In this document: piece after piece, positions 1 to 10,592 of the stretch
How positions within the stretch are numbered: position 1 is the stretch's first letter
Layout: every line of letters begins with the position of its first letter
Source: Polaribacter sp. Hel1_85
GTDB taxonomy: Bacteria > Bacteroidota > Bacteroidia > Flavobacteriales > Flavobacteriaceae
Direction of reading: 5' to 3'
Assembly (NCBI RefSeq): GCF_000766795.1
Contig: NZ_JPDS01000001.1
Coordinates: 439,001-503,000 of the forward strand
DNA length: 64,000 bases
Notes under the pieces: generated by a model
Database searches by the model: none
Told to the model about the DNA's origin: nothing
Seen by the model: the letters and a program-made list of their open reading frames with translations, nothing else
Position numbers and translations under genes: made by a program

Positions 1-585
1 AAACCAAAATTGTAATGTTTGTGGATTTAAAGTTAAAGTTTGAATAAGAAATTTGTCATACAAACCACTTGAAGCACCTAGAAAAGTAGCCCCAATAATA
101 GCAAAAATCCATTTATTTTTTTTGAAGATAATTCCTTCTTTTTTACCAATTCTAGAATATAATAGTACAGATAATATGATAAGAAAGAAACCTATCCATT
201 GCAAAAAATTAGGACTTTCCTTATAAATAACAATAGCTCCAATAAAAGTAAAAAATGGACCTGCAGAACGAATAGGAGTTACAATTGTTATAGGCAAATG
301 CTTTAATGCTTGATAAGCCAAAACCCAAGAAGAAGCCATTATCATAGATTTTATAATTATGAATCCATGTGTTTTCCATGAAACTTCTGTGATATAAAAT
401 CCAATTTTCTGCATATATAAAGGATACCAAACAGAACCCAAATAGAAGGGAAGTAGTAGTAAAAAACCTGCCGAAATCGTTCCTAATAATACAGGAAATA
501 CTTCATTGCCTTGTACAGCATGTTTTTTACATAAATTATGTAATCCTAAAAATAAAGCAGCTAAAAGTCCTAAGTACATCCACAT
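1..585 (-). CDS. EamA/DMT-family transporter, 5' part only
   Basis: I translated the reverse strand from the ATG at 585 and found 195 codons with no stop before the window edge, so the gene continues to the left. The product is strongly hydrophobic, with predicted helices near residues 2-16, 31-50, 80-97, 105-120 and 127-142. The pattern of short hydrophobic helices, and the proline-rich stretch with PITIVTPIRSAGPF near residues 99-112, fits the EamA/DMT group of inner-membrane metabolite exporters (full length about 290 aa). Substrate cannot be told. A second ATG two codons in (579) is an equally possible start. It is divergent from the methylmalonyl-CoA operon, with about 500 bp between. 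Confidence 0.7.
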   Translation of the reverse strand, partial: MWMYLGLLAALFLGLHNLCKKHAVQGNEVFPVLLGTISAGFLLLLPFYLGSVWYPLYMQKIGFYITEVSWKTHGFIIIKSMIMASSWVLAYQALKHLPITIVTPIRSAGPFFTFIGAIVIYKESPNFLQWIGFFLIILSVLLYSRIGKKEGIIFKKNKWIFAIIGATFLGASSGLYDKFLIQTLTLNPQTLQFWF

Positions 586-1079
586 AATGCGCGCGAAGAT
601 AATAGAAAGGAAAAAACTAAATAGTAAAAGATTAAAAAATAATAAAACTTAGATTTTTACTCCATTATTCCAAATTTTCTTAAGCTACAATGTTTCCATT
701 TTAGATAAGTACAGAAGCTAAATTTTTATCAAAATTTGCTAATTAAAATTTCTATATTAAATCATAATTAATTAATAACCAAATCATAAATAGAAGTGAT
801 AAAAAAATAACAATACTACTAAAAAGTTAAGAATAAGTAAAAATTAAGAGTAGAGTTACGTTTTTTAAAAATAATAGAATTTCTTTATAAATAAAAATCT
901 ACTTGATAAATGATTGTTTTTCATGTATTTATGTGCTGTGTAAGTGTTTTTAATCACCAGATATAATAACACTTAAGTTATCTAAAAGTAAAAGAGTTTA
1001 TATTTTTTAAATTATTATGATAAGTATCATAACATAAAAAATAGTTCTGTAATAAATTTGATGAATATAAATATAAGTT
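586..1079. other. AT-rich divergent intergenic region
   Basis: This non-coding stretch separates the EamA transporter from the methylmalonyl-CoA epimerase gene. It is extremely AT-rich and I see no credible ORF, tRNA or hairpin terminator. It should hold the promoters for both divergent genes; only one -7 candidate (1053-1060) stands out. Confidence 0.5.
1053..1060 (+). promoter_or_regulatory. candidate -7 box for the methylmalonyl-CoA operon
   Basis: TAAATTTG matches the Bacteroidota -7 consensus TAnnTTTG and lies 20 bp before the epimerase ATG. No TTG or TTTG is visible at the right distance upstream, so this is a half-supported promoter. Confidence 0.35.
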
Positions 1080-1487
1080 ATGAATATTTCACATATAGAA
1101 CATTTAGGTATTGCTGTTGAAAATTTAGAAGAATCAATAAAATATTATGAAACGGTTTTAGGACTAAAGTGTTATTCTATAGAAGAGGTTGTTGATCAGA
1201 AAGTGAAAACAGCCTTTTTTTTGGTGGGTAATACAAAAATTGAGTTATTAGAAAGTACTTCTCCAGATGGACCAATAGGTAAATTTATAGAAAAAAAAGG
1301 GCAAGGAATTCATCATATTGCTTTTGCTGTACCCAATGCAACAGATGCATTAAAAACAGCTGAAAAACGTGGCGTTAGACTTGTTGATAAAGTTTCTAGA
1401 AAAGGAGCAGAAGGTTTAGATATTGGTTTTTTACACCCAAAATCAACATTAGGTGTTCTTACAGAGCTTTGTTCTAAACAAGAATAA
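1080..1487 (+). CDS. mce: methylmalonyl-CoA epimerase
   Basis: It interconverts the R and S forms of methylmalonyl-CoA, the step between the decarboxylase and the mutase encoded in the same cluster. The 135-aa length is normal for the family. It is a vicinal-oxygen-chelate protein: an N-terminal IEHLGIAVENLEESIKYY motif places a metal-ligand His at residue 8, GIHHIAFAV gives the second-half His (residue 79), and the C-terminal LTEL gives the ligand Glu129. The ATG at 1080 begins the conserved fold after a short non-conserved lead, so the start is secure. It is the first gene of a same-strand run ending at 10503, with only 38 bp before the next gene. Assignment rests on motifs and context together. 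Confidence 0.93.
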   Translation: MNISHIEHLGIAVENLEESIKYYETVLGLKCYSIEEVVDQKVKTAFFLVGNTKIELLESTSPDGPIGKFIEKKGQGIHHIAFAVPNATDALKTAEKRGVRLVDKVSRKGAEGLDIGFLHPKSTLGVLTELCSKQE

Positions 1488-1525
1488 ATTGAAATAATAA
1501 AAAAGATAAGGAAATAATTAGATTT

Positions 1526-3085
1526 ATGGCAAATCAAGATAAAATTAATGAGCTCATTGAAAAAAGAGCAAAAGCGAAGTTGGGTGGTGGAGAAAAACGT
1601 ATCGACTCACAACATGCTAAAGGTAAATTAACCGCTAGAGAACGTATAGATATTCTTTTAGACGAAGATAGTTTTGAAGAATTTGACATGTTTGTTACTC
1701 ATAGAACAAAATCTTTTGGGTTAGATAAACAGATTTATCTTTCTGATGGAGTAGTAACGGGTCATGGAACAATTGACGGAAGAGTTGTGTATCTTTTTGC
1801 GCAAGATTTTACTGTTTTCGGCGGATCTTTATCTGAAACTTATGCATTAAAAATTTGCAAGGTTATGGATATGGCTATGAAAATTGGAGTTCCTGTAATT
1901 GGATTAAATGATTCTGGTGGAGCTCGTATTCAAGAAGGAGTAAGGTCATTAGCAGGTTATGCTGAGATTTTTCAACGAAATATTATGGCTTCAGGTGTTA
2001 TTCCTCAAATTTCATCGATTTTAGGACCTTGTGCAGGTGGAGCAGTTTATTCTCCTGCTTTAACAGATTTTACTATTATGACAGAAGAAACAAGTTATAT
2101 GTTTGTTACTGGACCAAAAGTAGTAAAAACAGTAACAGGAGAGGTAGTAACAGCAGAAGAATTAGGAGGTGCTAAAATTCATTCAACAAGATCTGGGGTT
2201 TCTCATTTCTTAGCAAAAGATGATGAGACTAATTTATTATTGATTCGTAAGTTATTAAGTTACTTGCCTTCAAATAATTTAGAAGAAGCACCAATACTTC
2301 CCTGTAATGATCCTATTGATAGACTAGAGGATGCATTAAATGAAATTATTCCAGAAAATCCAAATCAACCTTATGATATTGTTGATGTAATTTCAATCAT
2401 AGCTGATAAAGGAGAATTTACAGAAGTTCACAGAAACTATGCAAGAAATATTTGTGTAGGTTTTGCAAGATTTAATGGACGTCCAGTTGGTATTGTAGCC
2501 AATCAGCCAAAATATTATGCTGGTGTTTTAGATATAGATGCTTCAAGAAAAGCGGCAAGATTTGTTCGTTTTTGTGATGCTTTCAATATTCCAATTGTAA
2601 CACTTGTAGATGTACCAGGTTTCTTACCTGGAACAGGACAAGAATATGGAGGGATTATTTTACATGGAGCTAAATTATTATTTGCTTATGGTGAAGCAAC
2701 CGTACCTAAAGTCACAATTACTTTACGTAAATCTTATGGTGGAGCACATGATGTAATGAGTTGTAAACAATTAAGAGGAGATGTAAATTATGCGTGGCCA
2801 ACTGCAGAAATAGCAGTAATGGGAGCAAAGGGAGCTGTAGAAGTTTTAGAAGGATCTAACATTCGAAAAATAGAAGATGCTACTGAAAAACAAGATTACA
2901 TTCAGAAAAAAGAAGATGAGTATACGAAGAAGTTTGCGAATCCTTATGAAGCTGCTAAATATGGATTTATTGATGATGTCATTGAACCCAGAAATACACG
3001 TTTCAGAATTATTAGAGCTTTAGAATTACTTCAGAACAAAAAAGAAGTAAACCCTCCAAAAAAACATTCAAACATTCCATTATAA
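1526..3085 (+). CDS. mmdA: methylmalonyl-CoA decarboxylase alpha subunit / acyl-CoA carboxyltransferase
   Basis: This is the cytoplasmic carboxyltransferase of a Na+-translocating methylmalonyl-CoA decarboxylase: it moves the carboxyl group of methylmalonyl-CoA to biotin, leaving propionyl-CoA. The 519-aa length and features such as [13 protein letters not shown], the glycine-rich [11 protein letters not shown] oxyanion region and [17 protein letters not shown] are typical of the biotin-dependent carboxyltransferase fold (two crotonase-like halves). The same protein family includes propionyl-CoA carboxylase beta; the decarboxylase reading is chosen because delta, biotin-carrier and membrane beta subunits follow directly and no biotin carboxylase gene is present. 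Its stop codon overlaps the next start by one base (TAATG), implying translational coupling. Confidence 0.93.
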   Translation: MANQDKINELIEKRAKAKLGGGEKRIDSQHAKGKLTARERIDILLDEDSFEEFDMFVTHRTKSFGLDKQIYLSDGVVTGHGTIDGRVVYLFAQDFTVFGGSLSETYALKICKVMDMAMKIGVPVIGLNDSGGARIQEGVRSLAGYAEIFQRNIMASGVIPQISSILGPCAGGAVYSPALTDFTIMTEETSYMFVTGPKVVKTVTGEVVTAEELGGAKIHSTRSGVSHFLAKDDETNLLLIRKLLSYLPSNNLEEAPILPCNDPIDRLEDALNEIIPENPNQPYDIVDVISIIADKGEFTEVHRNYARNICVGFARFNGRPVGIVANQPKYYAGVLDIDASRKAARFVRFCDAFNIPIVTLVDVPGFLPGTGQEYGGIILHGAKLLFAYGEATVPKVTITLRKSYGGAHDVMSCKQLRGDVNYAWPTAEIAVMGAKGAVEVLEGSNIRKIEDATEKQDYIQKKEDEYTKKFANPYEAAKYGFIDDVIEPRNTRFRIIRALELLQNKKEVNPPKKHSNIPL

Positions 3086-3444
3086 TGAAATACTTACTAA
3101 TAAATACAGATATAATAAGTGAAGGTTACGTTATATTAATTACAGGATTGTTAATTGTTTTTAGTGCATTAGTAACATTAGCACTTTTTTTTAAATATGG
3201 ATTACCTGTAATGCTTTATGTCTATAAGGTGATTACTAAAAGAAAAGATAAAAAAATTAGTGAAATAAAAAGAACAGCAGATAAAGATTTTACTGGAGAA
3301 ATTGCTGCAGCAATAGGTACTACTGTTCATTTATACTTGAGTGACCAACATGATCATGAAAGTGCAATTTTAACTATTAAACAAGTTAAAAAATCATATT
3401 CACCTTGGAGTTCAAAAATTTACGGAGTTCAAAATAGATTATAA
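3085..3444 (+). CDS. OadG-like delta subunit of the Na+-pumping decarboxylase
   Basis: A 119-aa protein with one N-terminal membrane helix (about residues 15-37, ILITGLLIVFSALVTLALFF) followed by a charged, lysine-rich cytoplasmic tail. This layout matches the OadG/MmdD subunit, which holds the carboxyltransferase against the membrane beta subunit. Sequence similarity in this family is weak, so the call depends on topology, size and its place between the alpha and biotin-carrier genes. The start overlaps the alpha stop codon by one base and the biotin-carrier gene begins 3 bp after its own stop. Confidence 0.8.
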   Translation: MKYLLINTDIISEGYVILITGLLIVFSALVTLALFFKYGLPVMLYVYKVITKRKDKKISEIKRTADKDFTGEIAAAIGTTVHLYLSDQHDHESAILTIKQVKKSYSPWSSKIYGVQNRL

Positions 3445-3447
3445 AAA

Positions 3448-3867
3448 ATGAAAAGCTATAAATTTAAAATAAATGATAACGGCTATACCGTTAAAATAAA
3501 ATCACACGAAAACAATACTATTAACTTAGAAGTTAATGGAACTTTATATGAAGTAAAAATGAAAGAGGATATCAAAAAAACGAAAACTCCTACTTTAGTT
3601 CGTGCTGCATCTAAAAGACCTGCAGAACCATTAAAGGTCAATCCTAAATCTCAAAAGACAAGAATTGTTGCTCCTATTCCAGGTGTTGTATTATCTATTG
3701 ATGTAAAAGTTGGTGATACACTTAAAGTAGGAGATAGAATGCTAGTTTTAGAGGCAATGAAAATGGAAAATAGCATTGTTTGTGAAAAAGCAGGTACCAT
3801 TACTGATATAAAAATTAGCGTTGGCCAACAAGTGTTACACGATGAATTAATGATAGAACTAGAATAA
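3448..3867 (+). CDS. biotin carboxyl carrier subunit of methylmalonyl-CoA decarboxylase
   Basis: This 139-aa protein shuttles the carboxyl group between the carboxyltransferase and the membrane subunit. The last 70 residues form a biotinyl domain with the invariant AMKMEN motif; Lys105 is the biotin attachment site, 34 residues from the C-terminus as expected. The preceding PIPGVVLSIDVKVGD and following GTITDIKISVGQQV segments are the matching beta-hairpins. Residues 1-45 form a small beta-rich domain, and a Lys/Pro/Ala-rich flexible linker (about 45-70) joins the two. It lies 3 bp after the delta gene and 10 bp before the beta gene. Confidence 0.93.
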   Translation: MKSYKFKINDNGYTVKIKSHENNTINLEVNGTLYEVKMKEDIKKTKTPTLVRAASKRPAEPLKVNPKSQKTRIVAPIPGVVLSIDVKVGDTLKVGDRMLVLEAMKMENSIVCEKAGTITDIKISVGQQVLHDELMIELE

Positions 3868-3877
3868 AATAATAAAC

Positions 3878-5215
3878 ATGAAAAAAGTAATTTTAATATT
3901 TTGTGTTTTATCATTGTTGATTTTTATTAGACCAGTATTAGGTTTAGGCACAAATTCAAACACTTCAAATAATACTTTAAACAACACAACAATTACTGCA
4001 TTACAAGTTGATGATGCTCCTCAACAAGAAAGTGTTTTTAATGCAGCGTTTGACGGAATAAAAAAATTTTATGGATATACTGGATTTGCAAACGTAACTT
4101 CTGGAAACTTGATAATGATCTTAATCGGAATTATATTTATCTACTTAGGTATTAAGTTTGATTACGAACCATTACTATTGATCCCAATTGGAACAGGAGT
4201 TATATTAGGTAATATTCCTTTTGTAGCAGGAAATCAAACAGGTATTTATGAAGCTGGTTCAGTTTTAAATTACCTTTATTTTGGGGTGGTAAAAGGAATT
4301 TATCCACCGCTAATTTTCTTAGGAATTGGTGCAATGACAGATTTTTCATCATTAATTGCAAATCCGAAATTAATGCTTTTAGGTGCTGCTGCTCAAATTG
4401 GAGTATTCGCCACGTTTATGGGAGCTTTATATTTAGGATTTAATCTTCCTGAAGCTGGAGCCATAGGAATTATTGGTGGAGCAGATGGACCAACAGCTAT
4501 TTTTCTTTCATCAAAATTAGCAAATGGAGTTAATATATTAGCAGATGGTACAACAGTAAAAAACCTTATTGGACCTATTGCTATTGCTGCATATTCTTAT
4601 ATGGCTTTGGTTCCAGTAATTCAACCTCCTTTAATGCGTTTGTTAATTTCTAAGGAAGATAGAAAAATTAAAATGAAACCACCAAGAGCAGTAACTCAAA
4701 AAGAAAAAATGATTTTTCCTGTAGTTGCATTATTATTAACACTTTTCATTTCTCCTAGTGCATTACCATTATTAGGTATGTTATTCTTTGGTAACTTATT
4801 AAAAGAATCTGGTAGAACGGAAAGACTTGCAGATACAGCTAGAACTAAATTAATTGATATTGTAACTATCTTGTTAGGTGTTACAGTAGGTGCATCAACT
4901 CAAGCTGATATCTTTATTACTAAAGATTCATTATTAATCTTTGGTTTAGGAGCAATATCTTTCGTAATAGCAACTTGTGGAGGTTTATTATTTGCTAAAT
5001 TTATGAATAGGTTTTTGAAAGGAGACAATAAAATTAATCCTCTTATTGGTGCTGCAGGAGTTTCTGCTGTGCCAGATAGTGCACGTGTTGTTCATCATGA
5101 AGGGTTAAAATCTGATCCAAGTAATTATTTATTAATGCATGCTATGGCTCCAAATGTTTCTGGTGTAATTGGTTCTGCAATTGCTGCAGGTATTATTTTA
5201 AGTTTTTTAGGTTAA
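3878..5215 (+). CDS. Na+-translocating decarboxylase beta (membrane) subunit
   Basis: The membrane channel in which decarboxylation of carboxybiotin drives Na+ export. The 445-aa protein has many hydrophobic helices and the hallmark GGADGPTAIF motif, with Asp203 in the position of the Na+-binding aspartate of OadB/MmdB; the second-half conserved GAAGVSAVPDSARV is also present. The first 70 residues are an addition to the core: a signal-like helix (residues 1-23) and an Asn/Thr-rich segment that would sit in the periplasm before the first core helix. It closes the four-gene decarboxylase set; 58 bp separate it from the CoA-transferase gene. Confidence 0.93.
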   Translation: MKKVILIFCVLSLLIFIRPVLGLGTNSNTSNNTLNNTTITALQVDDAPQQESVFNAAFDGIKKFYGYTGFANVTSGNLIMILIGIIFIYLGIKFDYEPLLLIPIGTGVILGNIPFVAGNQTGIYEAGSVLNYLYFGVVKGIYPPLIFLGIGAMTDFSSLIANPKLMLLGAAAQIGVFATFMGALYLGFNLPEAGAIGIIGGADGPTAIFLSSKLANGVNILADGTTVKNLIGPIAIAAYSYMALVPVIQPPLMRLLISKEDRKIKMKPPRAVTQKEKMIFPVVALLLTLFISPSALPLLGMLFFGNLLKESGRTERLADTARTKLIDIVTILLGVTVGASTQADIFITKDSLLIFGLGAISFVIATCGGLLFAKFMNRFLKGDNKINPLIGAAGVSAVPDSARVVHHEGLKSDPSNYLLMHAMAPNVSGVIGSAIAAGIILSFLG

Positions 5216-5273
5216 ATAAAAGTTGATTTAATTATTGGAATAAACAGAACAACAAATTTTAAATTTTGATAAA

Positions 5274-6563
5274 ATGGAATTACCAAATAAAATGACAGCA
5301 CAAGAAGCTGTTAAGTTAATAAAATCAGGAGATAGAGTTTTAATACAAGGAGGTTCTGCAACGCCACAAGCATTAATAAATGCAATGGTTGGAAGAGCAC
5401 CAGAATTAAAAAATGTTGAAATTGTTCATATACATACAGAGGGAGCTTGTGGTTATATATCCCCAGAATTAAGAGAAAGTTTTTTCACTAATGCATTTTT
5501 TATTGGAGGCAACATTCGAAAAATGATTGGAAATACTGCAGATTATATTCCAATTTTTTTAAGTGATATACCTAGCTTGTTTAGAGAAGGATATATGGAT
5601 TTAGATGTGGTTATGATAAATGTCTCACCTCCAGATAAACACGGTTTTTGTTCTTTAGGAGTTTCAGTCGATATTGTTATTTCTGGTATTGAACAAGGAA
5701 AAAAAGTGATTGCTCAAATCAATCCTCAAATGCCACGTACTTTTGGTGATGCTCAAGTCCATATTAAAAATTTTGATGCTTGTGTTCAAGTTTCTGAAGA
5801 TATATATGAAATGAAATTTGTTGAACCTTCAGAAATTGAAAAAGCAATTGGTAAAAATATTGCTGAAATTATTGATGATGGAGCGACACTTCAAATGGGA
5901 ATAGGAGGTATTCCAAATGCTGTCTTAACATTTTTACATAACCATAAAAATCTAGGGGTACATACAGAGATGTTTTCTGAAGGGATTGTAGATTTAGTTG
6001 AAAAAGGTATTGTAAACGGATCACAAAAAAAATTAAACCGTTATAAGATTGTATCTGGTTTTGCTATGGGAACGCGTCGTTTATATGATTTTATGGATGA
6101 TAATCCTGAAATTGAAATGTTAGATATTGCCTATGTTAATGATACATCAGTAATTCGTCAAAACCCAAAAGTAACCGCTATTAATTCTGCAATTGAAGTT
6201 GACTTAACTGGTCAAATTTGTGCAGATTCTATTGGACCAAGAATGTTTTCTGGAGTTGGTGGTCAAATGGATTTTATGCGTGGAGCTGCTTTATCAAATG
6301 GCGGAAAACCAATTTGTGCAATAACTTCAACAACATCTAAAGGTGTTTCTAAAATTACACCAATGTTAAAATTGGGAGCAGGTGTTGTAACAACTCGTGC
6401 ACACGCAAGATTTGTTGCTACAGAATATGGTATTGCAGAGTTATTTGGTAGAAACTTAAAACAACGTGCTCAAGCACTTAGAGATATTGCACACCCAGAT
6501 CATAGAGAAGAATTAGATAAAGCTATTTTCGAAAGATTTGGAAGTAGTTTAATGACAAAATAA
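5274..6563 (+). CDS. acetyl-CoA hydrolase/transferase-family CoA-transferase
   Basis: A 429-aa enzyme of the ACH1/4-hydroxybutyrate CoA-transferase family. Visible marks are GVSVDIV, NAQMPRT-like INPQMPRTFGD, GIGGIPNAVL and HTEMFSEG; Glu232 in HTEMFS is the expected catalytic glutamate. In this setting the likely reaction is exchange of CoA between propionyl-CoA and succinate or acetate, closing the cycle so that the mutase can be recharged with succinyl-CoA. The acceptor cannot be fixed from sequence; 4-hydroxybutyrate or acetate specificity remain possible. It sits between the decarboxylase and mutase genes, 11 bp before mutA, clearly in the same operon. Confidence 0.85.
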   Translation: MELPNKMTAQEAVKLIKSGDRVLIQGGSATPQALINAMVGRAPELKNVEIVHIHTEGACGYISPELRESFFTNAFFIGGNIRKMIGNTADYIPIFLSDIPSLFREGYMDLDVVMINVSPPDKHGFCSLGVSVDIVISGIEQGKKVIAQINPQMPRTFGDAQVHIKNFDACVQVSEDIYEMKFVEPSEIEKAIGKNIAEIIDDGATLQMGIGGIPNAVLTFLHNHKNLGVHTEMFSEGIVDLVEKGIVNGSQKKLNRYKIVSGFAMGTRRLYDFMDDNPEIEMLDIAYVNDTSVIRQNPKVTAINSAIEVDLTGQICADSIGPRMFSGVGGQMDFMRGAALSNGGKPICAITSTTSKGVSKITPMLKLGAGVVTTRAHARFVATEYGIAELFGRNLKQRAQALRDIAHPDHREELDKAIFERFGSSLMTK

Positions 6564-6574
6564 ATTAATACATA

Positions 6575-8365
6575 ATGAGCGATAAAAATAAAGCACTTTT
6601 TTCTGACTTCCCTTCAGTTTCTACTGAAAAATGGATGGAAAGAGTGACCGCAGATTTAAAAGGAGCTGATTTTGATAAAAAACTAGTTTGGAAAAACCTA
6701 ACTGGTATCAATATTCAACCTTGTTACAATACAGAAAATGAAATAACACAACTTCAAAATACAGGAGAAAATTCTCAAACTCTGGTAAACTATAGAGGTA
6801 TTGCTGTTTGTTGTGCTAAATCAGGAAATGATTTGGCTTTAAAAGCAATTGATGAAGGTATAAATGGAATCATTTTTCAATTAATAACAAATGTACCTGT
6901 TGAAGAGCTTTTAAACGGAATAGATTTGAATGAAATAACGGTTTCGTTTAAATTATTTAATAATATCATTGATTTTACTAAAGACTTAGTCGCTTATGCA
7001 AAAGGTAAAGACTTAAAGGGGTTTATTGATACAAACTTAGTTTCTAGTTATGTTACATCTGGTTCTTTTAATGAAAGTCTAGTTCAAGTTACTTCAGAAT
7101 TAGTAAAATTAACTGCAAGTTTTCCAAACTTTAAAGCAATTACAATTTCTGGAACCGAATATTTAGATTCAGGTGCAAACCAAGTTCAAGAAATTGCATA
7201 CACTTTAAACTCATTCGTTTTTTTAACTGAAAAATTTATAGAAAAAGGAGTATCAGTGCAATCAATATTCGATAACTTAAACTTTCAATTAGCAATAGGT
7301 TTAGAATATTTTGTTGAAATCGGAAAATTTAGAGCATTTAATAATTTATTAGCAGAAGTAACAAATAAATATGGTATTTCAGAATTTTCAAATACAATTA
7401 CTGCAAAAACTTCTATTTGGAGCAAATCAGTAACAGATGCAGAAACCAATTTATTACGTTGCACAACTGAAGCTATGGCTGCAATATTAGGTAATGTAGA
7501 TGGTGTTTTAATTGATGCTTACGATAAAGAGTTTAAAAATTCTTCTGATTTTTCAAGTAGAATAGCTGGTAACATTACTACTATATTAAGAGAAGAATCT
7601 TATTTTGGGAAAGTTTCAAATCCGGTTGATGGATCTTATTATATTGAAGAAGTTTCTTCAAAAATAGCTGAAAAAGCATTAGAATTATTCAAAGCGATTG
7701 AAGCAGAAGGTGGTTTTTATACTGCTTTCGAAAACGAAACGATTCAACAACAAATTGCTGAAATTCGTCTTAAAAAATTAAAATTAATCAGTCAACGCAG
7801 AACTCCAATGGTTGGTATTAATAAATACCCTAACTTAATGGAAACTGTTGCTACAGAATTACTTTCTAAAGAAAGTAACGAAAACTCAAAAGTATTAACT
7901 CCAAGAAGAGCTTCTTTAGAAATTGAAGCGATGCGTAGAGTTACAGAAGAATTAGTTACAGATACTAACGTACGTCCAATTGTACAATTAGCCAGTTACG
8001 GAAATTTAAATATGCGTAAAGCAAGAGCTGCCTTTGCCTATGATTTTATTGGTGTAAGCGGTTTTGATGTTCATCAAGAAGAAAGTTTCGAAAGCGCAGA
8101 AATAGCCGCTACAGAAAGTGCTAAAAGTATTTCTCACGTTGTTGTTATTTGTAGTTCAGATCAAGATTATGATGAAACTGCTATTGACTTTATAAAAGCA
8201 TTTAGAACAATTAATACTGATAAAGTATTACTATTAGCAGGTGCTCCAAAAAATATGGACGAGTTAACTGAAGCTGGTTTAGACGGTGTTGTTAATATGA
8301 GAACTGATGTTCTTGTTGCACTTTCTAGCATTCAGAAAAAAGTTCAAAAAACATTAAAATCTTAA
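6575..8365 (+). CDS. mutA: methylmalonyl-CoA mutase small subunit
   Basis: The non-catalytic partner of the B12-dependent mutase heterodimer. The 596-aa protein has the mutase TIM-barrel N-terminal region and a C-terminal Rossmann-like region (from about residue 465), but the cobalamin-ligand motif DxHxxG is absent there (the matching part reads [18 protein letters not shown]), as known for small subunits. The N-terminus ([21 protein letters not shown]) is the usual small-subunit start. It is 5 bp upstream of mutB. Sequence is more diverged than the large subunit, in line with a structural role. Confidence 0.92.
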   Translation: MSDKNKALFSDFPSVSTEKWMERVTADLKGADFDKKLVWKNLTGINIQPCYNTENEITQLQNTGENSQTLVNYRGIAVCCAKSGNDLALKAIDEGINGIIFQLITNVPVEELLNGIDLNEITVSFKLFNNIIDFTKDLVAYAKGKDLKGFIDTNLVSSYVTSGSFNESLVQVTSELVKLTASFPNFKAITISGTEYLDSGANQVQEIAYTLNSFVFLTEKFIEKGVSVQSIFDNLNFQLAIGLEYFVEIGKFRAFNNLLAEVTNKYGISEFSNTITAKTSIWSKSVTDAETNLLRCTTEAMAAILGNVDGVLIDAYDKEFKNSSDFSSRIAGNITTILREESYFGKVSNPVDGSYYIEEVSSKIAEKALELFKAIEAEGGFYTAFENETIQQQIAEIRLKKLKLISQRRTPMVGINKYPNLMETVATELLSKESNENSKVLTPRRASLEIEAMRRVTEELVTDTNVRPIVQLASYGNLNMRKARAAFAYDFIGVSGFDVHQEESFESAEIAATESAKSISHVVVICSSDQDYDETAIDFIKAFRTINTDKVLLLAGAPKNMDELTEAGLDGVVNMRTDVLVALSSIQKKVQKTLKS

Positions 8366-8370
8366 GAAGT

Positions 8371-10503
8371 ATGAAACCAGATTTTTCAGATATAAAATTA
8401 AATTCAGCTGTTAAGCAAACAGTTGCAACTTCAGAGAATCAAGACGTTTGGAATACTCCTGAAGGAATCCCAGTAAAAAAGAAATTCACAAAAGAAGATA
8501 TTTCAGAAGCAGAACATTTAGGTTTTGCTGCTGGCGTGCCTCCTTTTTTAAGAGGTCCATACAGCGCTATGTATGCCATGCGACCTTGGACGATTAGACA
8601 ATACGCAGGTTTTTCAACTGCAGAAGAGTCAAATGCTTTTTACAGAAGAAATTTAGCTGCAGGTCAAAAAGGGCTTTCAGTTGCTTTTGATTTAGCGACA
8701 CACCGTGGATATGATTCTGATCACCCACGTGTAACTGGTGATGTTGGTAAAGCTGGTGTTGCCATAGATTCTATTTTAGATATGGAAATTTTGTTCGATC
8801 AAATTCCTTTAGATAAAATGTCTGTTTCTATGACAATGAATGGTGCTGTACTACCAATTATGGCCTTTTATATTGCTGCTGCAAGAAAACAAGGTGTTTC
8901 TTTAGATCAACTTTCTGGAACCATCCAGAATGATATTTTAAAGGAGTTTATGGTTCGTAATACATATATTTATCCACCAGCTCCTTCAATGAAAATTATT
9001 GGTGATATTTTTGATTACACCACTAAAAATATGCCTAAGTTTAACTCAATTTCTATTAGTGGTTACCATATGCAAGAAGCTGGTGCAACTGCAGATATTG
9101 AATTAGCGTACACTTTAGCAGATGGAATGGAATACATTAGAACTGGATTAAAATCAGGTTTAAAAATTGATGAATTTGCACCACGTTTATCTTTCTTCTG
9201 GGCTGTGGGAATGAATCATTTTATGGAAATTGCAAAAATGCGTGCTGCACGAATGCTCTGGGCAAAAATTATAAAATCATTCAACCCAACCAACCCAAAA
9301 TCGATGGCATTGCGAACGCATAGTCAGACATCTGGATGGAGTTTAAGTGAGCAAGATCCTTTTAACAACGTAGCTCGTACTTGTGTTGAAGCAATGGCTG
9401 CAACATTAGGAGGAACACAATCTTTACACACAAATGCGTTGGACGAGGCAATTGCTTTACCAACAGATTTCTCTGCAAGAATTGCACGTAATACGCAAAT
9501 CTTTATTCAAGATGAAACTCAAATGACAAAGTCTGTTGATCCTTGGGCTGGATCTTATTATGTTGAGTATTTAACGCAAGAAATAGCTAAGAAAGCATGG
9601 AAATTAATTGAAGAAGTTGAAGAACTAGGAGGAATGGCGAAAGCTATTGAAACTGGAGTTCCAAAATTACGTATTGAAGAAGCTTCTGCTCGTAAACAAG
9701 CGCGTTTAGATTCTGGTCAGGATGTTTTAGTTGGCGTAAATAAATTTCAAACCGAAGAAAAGTCTAACATTGAAATCTTAGAAGTTGATAATACAGTTGT
9801 AAGAGATTCTCAAATTGCCCGTTTAAATAAAATGAAAGCTGAACGTAATTCAGAAGTTGTTGCCACCAATTTAAAAGCATTAGAAGACTGTGCTGGAGGT
9901 GGTGAAGGTAATTTATTAGAATTGGCTGTTGAGGCTGCAGAAAATTTTGCTACATTGGGTGAAATATCTGATGCTTTAGAAGTTCATTTTGGAAGACATA
10001 AAGCGGATACTAAATTGATAAGTGGTGTGTATGGAAAAGAAGTAAATAATGATAGTACATTTGCTAAAGCGCAAAAAATGACTGATAAATTTGCTGAAAT
10101 TGAAGGCCGTCGTCCAAGAGTTATGATTGCAAAAATGGGGCAAGATGGTCATGATAGAGGTGCAAAGGTAGTTGCTTCTAGTTTTGCTGATTTAGGTTTT
10201 GATGTAGATATGGGAGGTTTATTCCAAACTCCAGAAGAAGTTGCAAAACAAGCTGTAGAAAACGATGTACATTTTGTTGGAGCATCTAGTTTAGCTGCTG
10301 GTCATAAAACTTTAATTCCTCAATTAATTGCTGAATTAGAAAAATTAGGAAGACCAGATATTATGGTTTTTGCTGGTGGAGTGATACCTGCACAAGATTA
10401 TGATTACTTATTCGAAAGAAAAGTGGTTGCTGTATTTGGTCCTGGTACAGTAATTTCTGAAGCTGCGATTACAATTATGGAAAAATATTTAGAACAAGAT
10501 TAA
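8371..10503 (+). CDS. mutB: methylmalonyl-CoA mutase large, catalytic subunit
   Basis: Interconverts succinyl-CoA and (R)-methylmalonyl-CoA by a radical rearrangement using adenosylcobalamin. At 710 aa it is full length. The N-terminal barrel is highly conserved ([20 protein letters not shown]; Tyr and Arg substrate contacts within it), and the C-terminal B12 domain carries GQDGHDRG, i.e. DxHxxG with His594 as the lower axial cobalt ligand, then GASSLAAGH and [11 protein letters not shown]. Last gene of the operon; a strong bidirectional terminator lies 22 bp after the stop. Its GTPase chaperone is the next gene on the opposite strand. Confidence 0.97.
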   Translation: MKPDFSDIKLNSAVKQTVATSENQDVWNTPEGIPVKKKFTKEDISEAEHLGFAAGVPPFLRGPYSAMYAMRPWTIRQYAGFSTAEESNAFYRRNLAAGQKGLSVAFDLATHRGYDSDHPRVTGDVGKAGVAIDSILDMEILFDQIPLDKMSVSMTMNGAVLPIMAFYIAAARKQGVSLDQLSGTIQNDILKEFMVRNTYIYPPAPSMKIIGDIFDYTTKNMPKFNSISISGYHMQEAGATADIELAYTLADGMEYIRTGLKSGLKIDEFAPRLSFFWAVGMNHFMEIAKMRAARMLWAKIIKSFNPTNPKSMALRTHSQTSGWSLSEQDPFNNVARTCVEAMAATLGGTQSLHTNALDEAIALPTDFSARIARNTQIFIQDETQMTKSVDPWAGSYYVEYLTQEIAKKAWKLIEEVEELGGMAKAIETGVPKLRIEEASARKQARLDSGQDVLVGVNKFQTEEKSNIEILEVDNTVVRDSQIARLNKMKAERNSEVVATNLKALEDCAGGGEGNLLELAVEAAENFATLGEISDALEVHFGRHKADTKLISGVYGKEVNNDSTFAKAQKMTDKFAEIEGRRPRVMIAKMGQDGHDRGAKVVASSFADLGFDVDMGGLFQTPEEVAKQAVENDVHFVGASSLAAGHKTLIPQLIAELEKLGRPDIMVFAGGVIPAQDYDYLFERKVVAVFGPGTVISEAAITIMEKYLEQD

Positions 10504-10524
10504 GTTCTCAATTTTAGAGATTTA

Positions 10525-10557
10525 AAAAAGCCCTAACATATAATGTTTGGGCTTTTT
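10525..10557. terminator. bidirectional terminator between mutB and meaB
   Basis: A 15-bp stem (AAAAAGCCCTAACAT with ATGTTTGGGCTTTTT, one mismatch) and a 3-nt loop, with T-runs on both strands. It serves the convergent mutB and meaB transcripts. Confidence 0.85.
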
Positions 10558-10592
10558 GTTTCTTATTATAAATCTTGTTCTATAAAATTGTA

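Noticed and set aside
221..430. Reverse-strand 69-aa frame
   Set aside because: It is out of frame with the EamA transporter reading that covers the same bases; its Tyr/Cys/Phe-rich composition is typical of a shadow frame.
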